From Hyphomicrobiales bacterium (lineage in GTDB: Bacteria; Pseudomonadota; Alphaproteobacteria; Rhizobiales; Xanthobacteraceae), in assembly GCA_021323775.1 (NCBI GenBank), contig JAJPKK010000148.1:1-32174 (forward strand): a stretch of 32,174 nucleotides of DNA. The letters are read 5' to 3'. Below, piece after piece: positions 23,290 to 30,830 of this stretch. The position numbers and the translations under genes were made by a program. The notes under the pieces were generated by a model. The model made no database searches, had not been told where the DNA came from, and was given only the letters and a program-made list of their open reading frames with translations. Position 1 is the first letter of the stretch. Every line of letters starts with the position of its first letter.

Positions 23290-23915
23290 GGAAGCACTCC
23301 CGGATTAGATTTGAACGAAGTTGAACCGGTCCGATGCTCTCCCGCGCGGCTGCCTTTCCTCGCAGGGGGGCGAATCCATTCACCCGCCGCCTGCGATGAG
23401 ATAATGCAGGGGAGTCGTCTCATGCCAACGAAAGCGAAACTCCGACACTCCGCAGCATCCCTGGCTGCCATGCTCACCTTCCAATGACAGGGGCTATCAA
23501 CCGATCAGAACCGATTGCGCAACAATGGATCTGCACAACAATGGATCGATTTCTCGTGGCGGAGATGCGCCCCTCCCACGGCACAGAACTCAGGTTAACG
23601 CCGCGTTACCAAACGCGAGCGGTCGGTACGATCGCGGCCATCCCACGTCTTCGAACGAGGACTGTCGAATCGAAAATACTCGGCATCCGAATCCTCTTGG
23701 TACCCGCTGCAATCAGGAACACACCCTGTTCCGTTGGCCCGAAACGCTTTGTTAACCCGGAATCCGTGCCGTGGCGCCCCTCCTTGCCCTCCTCGCATCC
23801 GGGAGAAGGGCAGGCAGGAGCCCTGCAGCCGCGGCCGGTGCGCATATCGGCGCGGTCAATGCATAGCAGCGTTGCGGAATGGCGCTTCCTGTAATTCCAG
23901 CGTCAGGCCCCCCTG
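23290..23915. other. Gene-poor stretch of about 630 bases
   Basis: No gene of normal size is convincing. It contains one very short frame with a good ribosome-binding site (see 23422), an 11-base direct repeat AACAATGGATC (23521-23531 and 23537-23547), and C-rich repeat-like sequence near 23770-23820 (CCCCTCCTTGCCCTCC) that resembles the element at 22265. Open frames on the plus strand here lack recognisable protein features. Confidence 0.5.
23422..23487 (+). CDS. Possible 21-residue small protein or truncated leader
   Basis: ATG at 23422 is preceded by AGGGGAG seven bases upstream, an unusually good ribosome-binding site for this gap. The frame encodes a basic start (MPTKAKLRHS) and a short hydrophobic stretch (AASLAAMLTF) before TGA. 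It could be a genuine micropeptide, a leader, or the remains of a signal peptide whose gene has been lost. The evidence is weak. Confidence 0.25.
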   Translation: MPTKAKLRHSAASLAAMLTFQ

Positions 23916-24197
23916 TTAACCGAGGAACGGCGTATGTCCGTTCTGCATGCTCTCGCCTGATTCCACATGTGCGGCGTCGTTGGCAGGCGCCCTCACCTTG
24001 AACTCCACCACGTTTGCGACCGTGCGGGTGAAATGCCGGAGCTCGTCGGCCGAAATCGCATGCAATTTCGTCTGAAGGTCAAGCAAAGCCATCGCAAGCA
24101 GACGCGACGTGTCGTCGAGCGACAGCGCTTGCGCCACCCTGGCGCTGCTCGAAAGTCGATCGATCAAGACACGAATTTGTTGATTGCGATCGTTCAT
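23916..24197 (-). CDS. Small helical protein of unknown function, third gene of the double-GNAT operon
   Basis: A 93-residue protein starting at the ATG at 24195-24197 behind AGGAG. The ATG overlaps the TGA of the upstream hydrolase gene (ATGA), so translation is coupled. The sequence is mostly amphipathic helix (RNQQIRVLIDRLSSSARVAQ, then DTSRLLAMALLDLQTKLHAI) with a polar tail. There is no signal peptide or cysteine, and I recognise no family. Strict coupling implies it works with the two enzymes upstream, perhaps as a partner or a carrier-like helix bundle; I see no DSL phosphopantetheine motif. Confidence 0.8.
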   Translation of the reverse strand: MNDRNQQIRVLIDRLSSSARVAQALSLDDTSRLLAMALLDLQTKLHAISADELRHFTRTVANVVEFKVRAPANDAAHVESGESMQNGHTPFLG

Positions 24198-24793
24198 CGT
24201 TTTCTCCTCAGCAACTCGGCATTGGTCGGGCTCTCGCTCATCCAACTGCGCGTGGTGACGATCTCGCCGTAAACCCCCACAATGCCGGTTACCGCTTTTT
24301 GGACCTCTGTGGCGGAGAGTTCGCCGAGCCCGTGGCTTGCGGAAGCGTCAGCTAAATATGAAAATCGATGTTTGCGATGAAACGCATCGATCGCGGTGGA
24401 GAGGCAGGCCGTTTCACCGGCAAATCCCGCGAGAGTGAAATGACCTCCGCAACCGTCCATGAACTGAGCGAACGGCGTGCTGGAATAACAAGACGGACTC
24501 TCTCTATCAAAAACCATGTCGGCGCTGGTCGGTTCAAATCCCTTTATCCATCCGCTGAATGCGGTGTTTCGATTGAAATAGGCGGAACGGCTGAACTGAC
24601 GCACGAATGCGACCGGAAAGCCCTTCGATCTCGCGTGGTCGAGCGCGGCGCGGCAGTTGGCGAGCGCCTCGTCAACATGCGGCAGAGCCATCAGGCGGGA
24701 GCCAGTGACATATTCCTGCTGCATGTCGACGAGAACGAGGCAAGGGGCGACCGAAGCGTCGGACAGAGCCCTCAAATAAATGACCTGATTCAC
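24194..24793 (-). CDS. Isochorismatase-fold cysteine hydrolase
   Basis: A 199-residue protein without a signal peptide. The catalytic Asp is in LVLVDMQQEY (D23) and the nucleophilic Cys in LAGFAGETACLSTAIDAF (C130), the normal family position. The segment that normally supplies the Lys reads VFDRESPSCYSSTPFAQFM, with no Lys, so the triad is incomplete or uses Arg97. The family hydrolyses amides or vinyl ethers (isochorismatase, nicotinamidase, N-carbamoylsarcosine amidase). Both ends overlap neighbours by ATGA, with the double-GNAT gene upstream and the 93-residue gene downstream. Acting on the product of the GNAT enzyme is an attractive guess. Confidence 0.88.
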   Translation of the reverse strand: MNQVIYLRALSDASVAPCLVLVDMQQEYVTGSRLMALPHVDEALANCRAALDHARSKGFPVAFVRQFSRSAYFNRNTAFSGWIKGFEPTSADMVFDRESPSCYSSTPFAQFMDGCGGHFTLAGFAGETACLSTAIDAFHRKHRFSYLADASASHGLGELSATEVQKAVTGIVGVYGEIVTTRSWMSESPTNAELLRRKR

Positions 24794-26043
24794 GCGGCGG
24801 CTCCTTCAGCGGTGGACAGCCTGGCGCCGCGCGCTTTCGAGCGCTCCAGAATCCCGACCTCCTGCCAGCTTCCTTCGGGGCGGATGACGACATAGGGGTC
24901 TGTCTCGAACGATATTGTCCTGGCTGCACGCTTCACGTCGCAAACCATCTCGATATACTCGAAATCCGAGAATACGAATTCTCGCTGACCATCGGAAATG
25001 GAAAAGCCAGATTTATTCCAGAATGCTGTCAGGCGTTTTTGCGCGTAGCAACATATTCGCGTGTAGCCTTTGGTGCGGCAGAATTCGACCGCGGAACTAA
25101 CAAGCTTCCGCGCCAGGCCCCGGCCTCGGAATTCCTTGCGTACAACCAGGCGTTCCAGTTTGGCAAAATCGGCAAAGTAGCGGATGCGGAGGCAGCCGGC
25201 GGGCTCATCGCCGACATAACCAATCAAATGGGTCGCCGTGAAGTCATTCCCATCAAACTCTTCGTCGTAAGGACACTTTTGTTCGCCGACAAACACGGCG
25301 CCTCGAAGCACCGCCGCCCGCATAAAATCGTCCACCGTGCGCGCAACGCGAACCGAAATACGCAGGTCAGGCGACAGCGGACTCGGCATCGCACAAAGGG
25401 TCGTTTCCTGGTGGCGCGCCATTGAGCGGCGGAACAGATGAAACTGGGGCGCGGTGCTGCCGGCGAGTTTGGGGGCCAGCCGAAACCCCATGCCCTCGAC
25501 GAAGCGGGCCGCCTCGCTGTTTATCGACCAACTGTAGACATCGACGTCGTGGCGGTGCAAAGTCCACATCTTCTGCATCACCAGCGGCGCTCCGGCGGCG
25601 AGCTTGCCTGGGGCGTAGACGTGCCAGACGTAGATGCCGGCTGGTTTCTCGTGCTGAGCCGAGATGACGGAAAGAGGCGGATTGCGGCGGTCCAAGGTTC
25701 CGTCGAGGAGCTGGCTCAATCCTTGCTTTGTCAGCGGCAGGAATGAAACGTAGCCTTCGCCCGCCGGCGCGTTCACGTTGAACTTGTCGCGGTGAGCGAT
25801 GGCCCAGAAGCAATCCGGATTATACGAGGCCACGCGCTGGACGACTTCCGCGCTTGTCAGCATGGGGATAGACTTCCGCGCCAGATCCATGAGCGCCGCG
25901 ATCTGCTCGCCCCCCACATTGAAGACGACAAGGCGGCGCGCAAGCGCCAGGATCTCAGGATCGTCGAGCCTGCGGGTCGATCGTTGCGCGCTGTCGTACG
26001 CAAGCTTCCCGGTCCCGGAAACGCGAACATCATGAGCCGTCAT
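24790..26043 (-). CDS. Double-GNAT acyltransferase-like protein
   Basis: A 417-residue protein behind a good AAGGGGG ribosome-binding site. The C-terminal half (about residues 225-365) is a clear GNAT domain: AVFVGEQKCPYDEEFDGNDF, THLIGYVGDEPAGCLRIRY, then KLERLVVRKEFRGRGLARKL (the R-x-x-G-x-G/A acetyl-CoA loop) and ending FWNKSGF. The N-terminal half (about 40-205) looks like a degenerate GNAT: FWAIAHRD, GYVSFLPLT, YVWHVYAPGK and a terminal INSEAARFVEGMGF, but its CoA loop is not clear. A C-terminal tail of about 50 residues follows. The VFVGEQ...D-E-x-D-G-N-D block recalls acyl-homoserine-lactone-synthase-like GNATs, but I do not claim that activity. It is first in a three-gene coupled operon and divergent from a LysR regulator. 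Confidence 0.85.
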   Translation of the reverse strand: MTAHDVRVSGTGKLAYDSAQRSTRRLDDPEILALARRLVVFNVGGEQIAALMDLARKSIPMLTSAEVVQRVASYNPDCFWAIAHRDKFNVNAPAGEGYVSFLPLTKQGLSQLLDGTLDRRNPPLSVISAQHEKPAGIYVWHVYAPGKLAAGAPLVMQKMWTLHRHDVDVYSWSINSEAARFVEGMGFRLAPKLAGSTAPQFHLFRRSMARHQETTLCAMPSPLSPDLRISVRVARTVDDFMRAAVLRGAVFVGEQKCPYDEEFDGNDFTATHLIGYVGDEPAGCLRIRYFADFAKLERLVVRKEFRGRGLARKLVSSAVEFCRTKGYTRICCYAQKRLTAFWNKSGFSISDGQREFVFSDFEYIEMVCDVKRAARTISFETDPYVVIRPEGSWQEVGILERSKARGARLSTAEGAAA

Positions 26044-26097
26044 GTGATCCCCCTTTTACCCATGCGCCTTAATCTGATATCTATTTAGCTTCACATG
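26041..26097. promoter_or_regulatory. Divergent promoter region of the double-GNAT operon and LysR gene
   Basis: Only 58 bases separate the two start codons. CATGTGA (26041-26047, including the GNAT start codon) and TCACATG (26091-26097) form an inverted pair. An A/T-rich centre with the palindrome GATATC (26076-26081) sits between and is a plausible LysR-binding site. No consensus -35/-10 pair can be assigned with confidence. Confidence 0.4.
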
Positions 26098-26101
26098 GGG
26101 T

Positions 26102-27178
26102 GTGGCGGTGCGATCGAATTCGACTATCGGTGCTCACGAAATTGAGCACCTGCGTGCGGCAGGCGATGGCGCGGGCCCCGACTGGGAAAGCATTCGGACT
26201 TTCCTCGAGGTGGCGCGGGCCAGCAGCTTTCGCACCGCAGCGGCCCGGCTGCGCATGACTGGCCATGGCGTTGCGCGGCGGATCGAACAATTGGAACATC
26301 AGATCGGCGCGATGCTGTTCACGCGCCACCGTGATGGCGTGCGCCTGACGGGGGCTGGTCGCCACCTTTTGTCCTGTGCGGAGCAGATGGAGGAAGCGTC
26401 GCTCGGATTTGTCCGCCGGCGGGGCATGCTGGCGCAGCCACTTCGAGGCGAAATCAGGATTGCATGCACGGAAGGATTGGGAACATTCTGGGTGACGCCG
26501 AGGCTCCTCGAATTTGCTCGCGCGCACCCTCAGATCTTGGTTGATCTGTGTTGCTCGATGCAGCGGCCCGACGATTTGGTGGCGCGGGCGCAGGCCGATC
26601 TTGCGATTCAAATCGAGCAACCGGCGCCGCGGGATCTCATGACCCGCAGGATCGGCCGCATGCACATCGTGCCCTGCGCATCAAAATCCTACATCGAGAC
26701 TTACGGCCTCCCAAAGTCTAAGCAGGAAGTCGACGAACGCCACCGCATCGTCCTCATGTTTGCGGACCAGGGCAAGGCGCACGACTTGTACAATGAGCAG
26801 TATCCCGAACGGTCGCAGACCGGTTTTGTGGCGATGCGCACCAATGTCAGCACTGCGCTTTATGCGGCAATCGTCAGCGGCTTGGCGGTCGGCTGGCTGC
26901 CGACATACTGCTTTGCGATCGGAGCGTCGGTAATCCCGCTCGACCTCGACTGGGTTTATTCGTTCGACATCTGGCTGAGCTATCATCCTGATCTGGGATC
27001 AGTGCCCCGCGTGCGCCGCATGATCGATTGGGCGATCGAGCAATTCGACCCGCAGAAATGTCCGTGGTTCCGCGACGATTTCGTTCACCCCGCTGCGTTC
27101 GAAAAGCACTTACGGAAAGGCTCGCCTGGAGAGATTGACGCCGCGTTTGGCCGGCCAAAAACACAACCTCCGCCCTAA
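26102..27178 (+). CDS. LysR-family transcriptional regulator
   Basis: A 358-residue protein with a winged helix-turn-helix at about residues 27-88 (DWESIRTFLEVARASSFRTA, then RIEQLEHQIGAMLFTRH and LTGAG). A LysR substrate-binding domain follows (LRGEIRIACTEGLGTFWVTP, LVARAQADLAIQI, ALYAAIVSGLAVGWLPTY). It starts with GTG at 26102, with a second GTG two codons later, and no ATG fits before the HTH. The roughly 26 residues before the HTH and the long C-terminal tail are unusual. It is divergent from the double-GNAT operon across 58 bases, so it probably controls that operon and itself, with a ligand from the pathway as effector. Confidence 0.9.
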   Translation: MAVRSNSTIGAHEIEHLRAAGDGAGPDWESIRTFLEVARASSFRTAAARLRMTGHGVARRIEQLEHQIGAMLFTRHRDGVRLTGAGRHLLSCAEQMEEASLGFVRRRGMLAQPLRGEIRIACTEGLGTFWVTPRLLEFARAHPQILVDLCCSMQRPDDLVARAQADLAIQIEQPAPRDLMTRRIGRMHIVPCASKSYIETYGLPKSKQEVDERHRIVLMFADQGKAHDLYNEQYPERSQTGFVAMRTNVSTALYAAIVSGLAVGWLPTYCFAIGASVIPLDLDWVYSFDIWLSYHPDLGSVPRVRRMIDWAIEQFDPQKCPWFRDDFVHPAAFEKHLRKGSPGEIDAAFGRPKTQPPP

Positions 27179-27183
27179 ATTAA

Positions 27184-27207
27184 TCTGTGAATCTGTGAAT
27201 CTTTGAA
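27184..27207. repeat. Three tandem 8-nt repeats upstream of the XRE regulator
   Basis: The units are TCTGTGAA (27184-27191), TCTGTGAA (27192-27199) and TCTTTGAA (27200-27207), head to tail, ending 21 bases before the XRE start codon and just past the LysR stop. The position fits an operator for autoregulation, or a slippage-prone tract. No other tandem repeat of this kind was noticed in the window. Confidence 0.7.
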
Positions 27208-27228
27208 ACTCCCCAAGAGGGCTGCCCT

Positions 27229-27624
27229 ATGCCGACCTCAGAGTCATCACTGCGGGATGAGAACGTCGGTCGTCGCCTTAAATTGCGACGGCTCCAACTC
27301 GGCCTGTCGCAGGAGTCGCTGGCTTTGGCGCTCGGCCTGACACCGGAGCAGGTGCAAAGATATGAAGCCGGAAACGACCGCATCGACGCCGCCCGGTTGC
27401 AGCAGATTGCGGAGATTCTGAGGGTGCCGATCCTGTTCTTTTTCGGCGCCACCCTGAGTGGGGCGCATCGCGAAGGCGATAGCAACGTCATCCATTTCCT
27501 CGATACGGCGTACGCCCTGCGTCTTATGCAGGCGTTCCGGCGGATCGAGGGGCGCCACATTCGGCGGTCGATCGTGGAGCTCGTCGAGCAGATCGCCGAC
27601 GCCGTCGATGCCCAAAGCGCCTGA
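27229..27624 (+). CDS. XRE-family transcriptional regulator
   Basis: A 131-residue protein with an N-terminal HTH_3 domain: VGRRLKLRRLQLGLSQESLA, then LTPEQVQRYEAGNDRIDAARL. A C-terminal helical segment (YALRLMQAFRRIEGRHIRRSI, then VELVEQIADAVDA) probably mediates dimerisation. It starts 50 bases after the LysR gene on the same strand, with AGAGGG upstream, and could be co-transcribed with it. Together they may be the control module of the divergent double-GNAT operon. Small XRE proteins of this type are common in Hyphomicrobiales, so a specific link is inference. Confidence 0.9.
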   Translation: MPTSESSLRDENVGRRLKLRRLQLGLSQESLALALGLTPEQVQRYEAGNDRIDAARLQQIAEILRVPILFFFGATLSGAHREGDSNVIHFLDTAYALRLMQAFRRIEGRHIRRSIVELVEQIADAVDAQSA

Positions 27625-27812
27625 TCGTGCGGCACGGCCGCCTGTCCGCTGCGCGACTCGTCTTGGCCGCCAGCGGTGAGATCAATGCCGGGCGCCCCCA
27701 TGATGCGGAGCCGTTCACGGCCGCATTCATAGGCCGATGGAACTGGACATATTGCGAGGGTTCTCGTCGCGCAGCCGCCATGCGGGCCGTTAGATTCGAG
27801 ACGCAGAAGCTC

Positions 27813-28745
27813 TCAAAAAAACGCCAGCGTTTCGCAGCCGACGCCGGCCTCAAAGCGGTGCGACACACGCAAGGTCGCGAGGTCGATCACATGAATGCTG
27901 CCGTCGCCCTGGCAGGCGACGAAAAGCTCCCCGTCATGAAAAGCGCCGTCCATCGGCTGCTTCCCGACCGCCAGCGTGGTCTGGCGAGAGAACTTCGAGT
28001 CGATCAGCGTGGCAGTAGCGCTGCGCAGGCTGGTCACGAGAAGAGTTTGACCGTCCGGGCTATAGCGGGCGATCTGAGCCGGTTCCGGTACGCCTTTCAG
28101 CGGCACCGTCTTGACGACGGTGAAGCTCGACGAGTCGATCAGGAGGAGCGTCGGTTCTTCGTCGTCGACAGCGACAAGAAGCTTGCCGTCAGGTGAAATC
28201 GCCAAGCCCGCCAAGGGACGCGGGGTTGCCACCTGCCGCACCAGTTTGCGACCCGGCAGGTCGATCACCGAGATCGAGGCGTCTTGTTCGTTCTCGGTAT
28301 AAAGCCAGCGGCCGTCCGGCGCGATCGCGAGGCGATGCGAATTGGCGGAACCGGTTTCGATCGCGCCCACAACCCTATTCTCGGCGAGATCAACAAGCGC
28401 GACGACGCTGCTGTTCTCGCAGGTGATATAGAGCAGGCCGTCAGGCCCGATCTGCAGGCCGTGCGGCGCGACATACGGAGAAAGATCGATATCGGCCACA
28501 TGCCTGCGCGTCATAAGATCGACGACGGAGAGCAAGTGGCCGGGGTTGGGATTTCGGCCATGTATGCCATCCCCGTAGATCGGAACATAGGCGGTCGAGC
28601 ATTGCGGCGGGACCAGGAGCTCATGCGGCAGGGGTTCGAAGTCGTCAAGAACATCCGTCGTGGCGTAGCTTTCGGGGTTGAGGAAAAGCACTTTGCCGCC
28701 CATTTTGTCGACTGCAATCAAGCCGCGGATGGCGCTCTTACTCAT
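27813..28745 (-). CDS. YncE-like beta-propeller protein
   Basis: A 310-residue protein made of seven-bladed-propeller repeats of the YVTN/YncE type: PHGLQIGPDGLLYITCENSS, AIAPDGRWLYTEN, AISPDGKLLVAVDDEEP, ARYSPDGQTLLVTS and a closing DGAFHDGELFVACQGDGSIH. The start ATG at 28743-28745 gives a protein without a signal peptide (MSKSAIRGLIAVDKMGGKV). The frame is open for 33 codons further upstream but those lack a signal too. The ribosome-binding site is weak. The role is unknown; relatives bind ligands or act in periplasmic quinone and amine metabolism. It is convergent with the XRE gene and not in an obvious operon. Confidence 0.85.
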   Translation of the reverse strand: MSKSAIRGLIAVDKMGGKVLFLNPESYATTDVLDDFEPLPHELLVPPQCSTAYVPIYGDGIHGRNPNPGHLLSVVDLMTRRHVADIDLSPYVAPHGLQIGPDGLLYITCENSSVVALVDLAENRVVGAIETGSANSHRLAIAPDGRWLYTENEQDASISVIDLPGRKLVRQVATPRPLAGLAISPDGKLLVAVDDEEPTLLLIDSSSFTVVKTVPLKGVPEPAQIARYSPDGQTLLVTSLRSATATLIDSKFSRQTTLAVGKQPMDGAFHDGELFVACQGDGSIHVIDLATLRVSHRFEAGVGCETLAFF

Positions 28746-29226
28746 TTGTTCAAATCCGTTGGAGCTTCGATCATATGACAAGGCCGGCGGCGTGGTCAAA
28801 GTCGCCCGATCGCTCACGTCAGCCAATCTGCGGGGTCGGAGCATCTGATGCCGGGCGCCACCTCACAGGCGTTAGGTTAAGGTTCGACGTTGCCGCGGAC
28901 TCGTCCCCAGCCCCCCACAAGGGGGCAGGTAGCCGCGAGTGGTCCGCGCACCGTTAAACTAACGCCAATGGGGCGCCCCTTTGGTCGCACCCCGTTTTGG
29001 GCGCCTCGTCGGCTGGCGGCGGTGCAACCACAAGGGTCGCGCCTTCGACCGGCAACGCCGGAGGATGCCGCGCTCCGTCGTTATGAATTTGCTCGATCCC
29101 ATCGGGAACCTTACATCGGCAGTTGCTTCCGCCGACGAGAGGCGTCTAATGCGATCGGAAGGCGGATCATCGCCAGGCCGACAGTGCTAAGTTTTCGCAC
29201 ACGGCACAACAAGGAAGGGCGTCCTC
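28746..29226. other. Intergenic stretch between divergent genes
   Basis: No gene is seen in about 480 bases. It must hold the promoters of the YncE-like gene (minus) and the VOC operon (plus). TTGCTC at 29091-29096 and TACATC 17 bases later (29114-29119) form a weak sigma-70-like pair about 110 bases before the VOC start. A short palindrome GGGGCGCCCC lies near 28970. Confidence 0.35.
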
Positions 29227-29613
29227 ATGTCCAGAATTCGTCACATCGCCATCATCGTTCCGGATGCGGAGGAAGCCGCGCAATTCTACGAGAAGGCGCT
29301 CGGATTGAAGCGCGCCGGCACCGCGCGGCGCGGCATCTACATGTCGGACGGCGTGATCAACGTCGCGCTGCTTCAAAAGGAGCACGAGAACGAGAAGCTC
29401 GGCCTTTACCATTTCGGCGTGTGGGTCGATGACCTCGACGCCGCCGAAAAGCAGGTCGTCGATGCGGGAGGCGCCTATCTCGCGGGGCGGCCGACGTCGC
29501 CGAATTCGTTCTACGAAGCAAAATACCGGGACCCCAACGGCGTCGTGTTCGATCTTACGCATAACGGGTGGGCGGGCGCCGCCAAGGACGTTGTGGCGAA
29601 ATCCGATCTATGA
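29227..29613 (+). CDS. VOC (glyoxalase/dioxygenase) family protein
   Basis: A 128-residue single-unit vicinal-oxygen-chelate protein behind AAGGAAGGG. It has two beta-alpha-beta-beta-beta modules: IRHIAIIVPDAEEAAQFYEK (metal-ligand His6), GLYHFGVWVDDLDAAEKQVV (second His) and FYEAKYRDPNGVVFDLTHN, with Asp where the family usually has the Glu ligand. Members act as glyoxalases, epimerases, ring-cleavage dioxygenases or resistance proteins. The ATG of the next gene overlaps its TGA. Being coupled to a flavin monooxygenase suggests a role in the breakdown of an aromatic or other ring compound. Confidence 0.9.
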   Translation: MSRIRHIAIIVPDAEEAAQFYEKALGLKRAGTARRGIYMSDGVINVALLQKEHENEKLGLYHFGVWVDDLDAAEKQVVDAGGAYLAGRPTSPNSFYEAKYRDPNGVVFDLTHNGWAGAAKDVVAKSDL

Positions 29614-30830
29614 CTCTTCCGTCGCAGCGCGTCATTGTCATCGGGGCCGGCCCGGTGGGCCTCTGCCTGTCGCTGGCGCTCGCGCAGGCAGGCGTGCCGG
29701 TTACCATCGTCGAGGCGCGCGGAGAAGACAATTTCCTCGAACAGGTGCCGCGGGCGGGCACCAATCATCCGGCGACGCTCGAGATGTACGACCGCATCGG
29801 GCTTTACCGCAAGCTTGAGCCGCGTGGCATCATTGCGCCGGTGTTTCATTACTGGGATCGCGCCGCCAACAAATTGATCGCGGCGTTTGATCACGTCCAT
29901 CTCAAAGACGATACGCGCTTTCCCTATGTGCTCCAGTGCGAACGCATCAAGATCGTAGAGGAAGCGCTCAAGATGGCGAAGGCGCATCCCTTGATTGACG
30001 TGCGCCTTTCGACGAGCTTCACGCATTTCGAGCAGAATGGCTCGGGCGTTGTCGCGCATGTCGTCAATCCAGCCGACGAGGCTGAGAGCATCGCGGGCGC
30101 CTATCTGGTCAGCGCCGAGGGCGCGCGCAGCATCGTGCGCAAAGCCCTCGACATCGAGTTCGAGGGCTTCACGTATTCGGACCTCACGCTGAACATCGAG
30201 GTCGCCTACGACTTCCGCCGCCACGGCTATGCGGAGCGCAACTACATTTCGGACCCCGCCGAATGGTCAAACTTGTTCCATTGGAAGGGGCCGCCGGATC
30301 GGTGGCGGGTGCATTTTCCAGTGGATCCCGCGGAGGACCAGGAGGCCGTTTGCCGTCCCGAGGCGCTGCAGGCGCGCCTGCAGCGTTTCCTGCCGACCGA
30401 TCAGCCCTTCGAGATCGTGGCCAGCAATCTCTACACCGTGCATCAGAGAGTGGCGAAGAAGTTTCGCGTCGGCCGGGCGATCCTCGCCGGCGACGCCGCC
30501 CATGTGAATAGTCCGATCGGGGCCATGGGAATGAACAGCGGCGTCCACGACGCCTTCAATCTTGCCGACAAGCTCATCAAGATCCTGCGCGGCGAAGAAG
30601 GCGAGGAAATTCTCGACCGCTACGAGCGGCAGCGCCGCCACGTAGCGATTCAACACACCCAGGCGCAAACCATCCGCAACAAGCGGCTGCTCGCCGAGAG
30701 GGACCCCGCGGTGCGCAAACGCAATCAAGACGAGCTGCGCCGCATCGCTGAGGACCCGGCGCGGGCGCGGGCATTCCTGCTGCGCGCGTCGCTGATCGAA
30801 AGCCTGCGCGAGGCGGAACAGATTGCGTGA
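29610..30830 (+). CDS. Class A FAD-dependent monooxygenase (aromatic hydroxylase type)
   Basis: A 406-residue flavoprotein. The FAD-binding Rossmann motif GAGPVG is at residues 12-17 after a beta strand (RVIVI). The D-G-type segment reads LVSAEGARSIVRKAL, and the second FAD motif is RAILAGDAAHVNSPIGAMGM followed by NSGVHDAFNLADKL. This is the PHBH-fold group that includes UbiH, MhpA and phenol hydroxylases, which use NAD(P)H and O2 to hydroxylate a ring. The substrate is unknown. The start overlaps the VOC stop by ATGA and its own stop overlaps the GTG of the permease gene, so all three are coupled. An upstream in-frame start within the VOC gene is possible but unneeded. Confidence 0.92.
   Translation: MTLPSQRVIVIGAGPVGLCLSLALAQAGVPVTIVEARGEDNFLEQVPRAGTNHPATLEMYDRIGLYRKLEPRGIIAPVFHYWDRAANKLIAAFDHVHLKDDTRFPYVLQCERIKIVEEALKMAKAHPLIDVRLSTSFTHFEQNGSGVVAHVVNPADEAESIAGAYLVSAEGARSIVRKALDIEFEGFTYSDLTLNIEVAYDFRRHGYAERNYISDPAEWSNLFHWKGPPDRWRVHFPVDPAEDQEAVCRPEALQARLQRFLPTDQPFEIVASNLYTVHQRVAKKFRVGRAILAGDAAHVNSPIGAMGMNSGVHDAFNLADKLIKILRGEEGEEILDRYERQRRHVAIQHTQAQTIRNKRLLAERDPAVRKRNQDELRRIAEDPARARAFLLRASLIESLREAEQIA

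Noticed and set aside
23484-23894. 136-codon plus-strand frame in the gene-poor stretch
   Set aside because: There is no convincing ribosome-binding site, no domain, and composition like random GC-rich sequence. It overlaps repeat-like DNA.
24790-26043. LuxI-type acyl-homoserine lactone synthase
   Set aside because: The GNAT block resembles such enzymes only in a short stretch. The protein is twice the usual length with a clear R-x-x-G-x-G/A CoA loop, and no LuxR gene is nearby.
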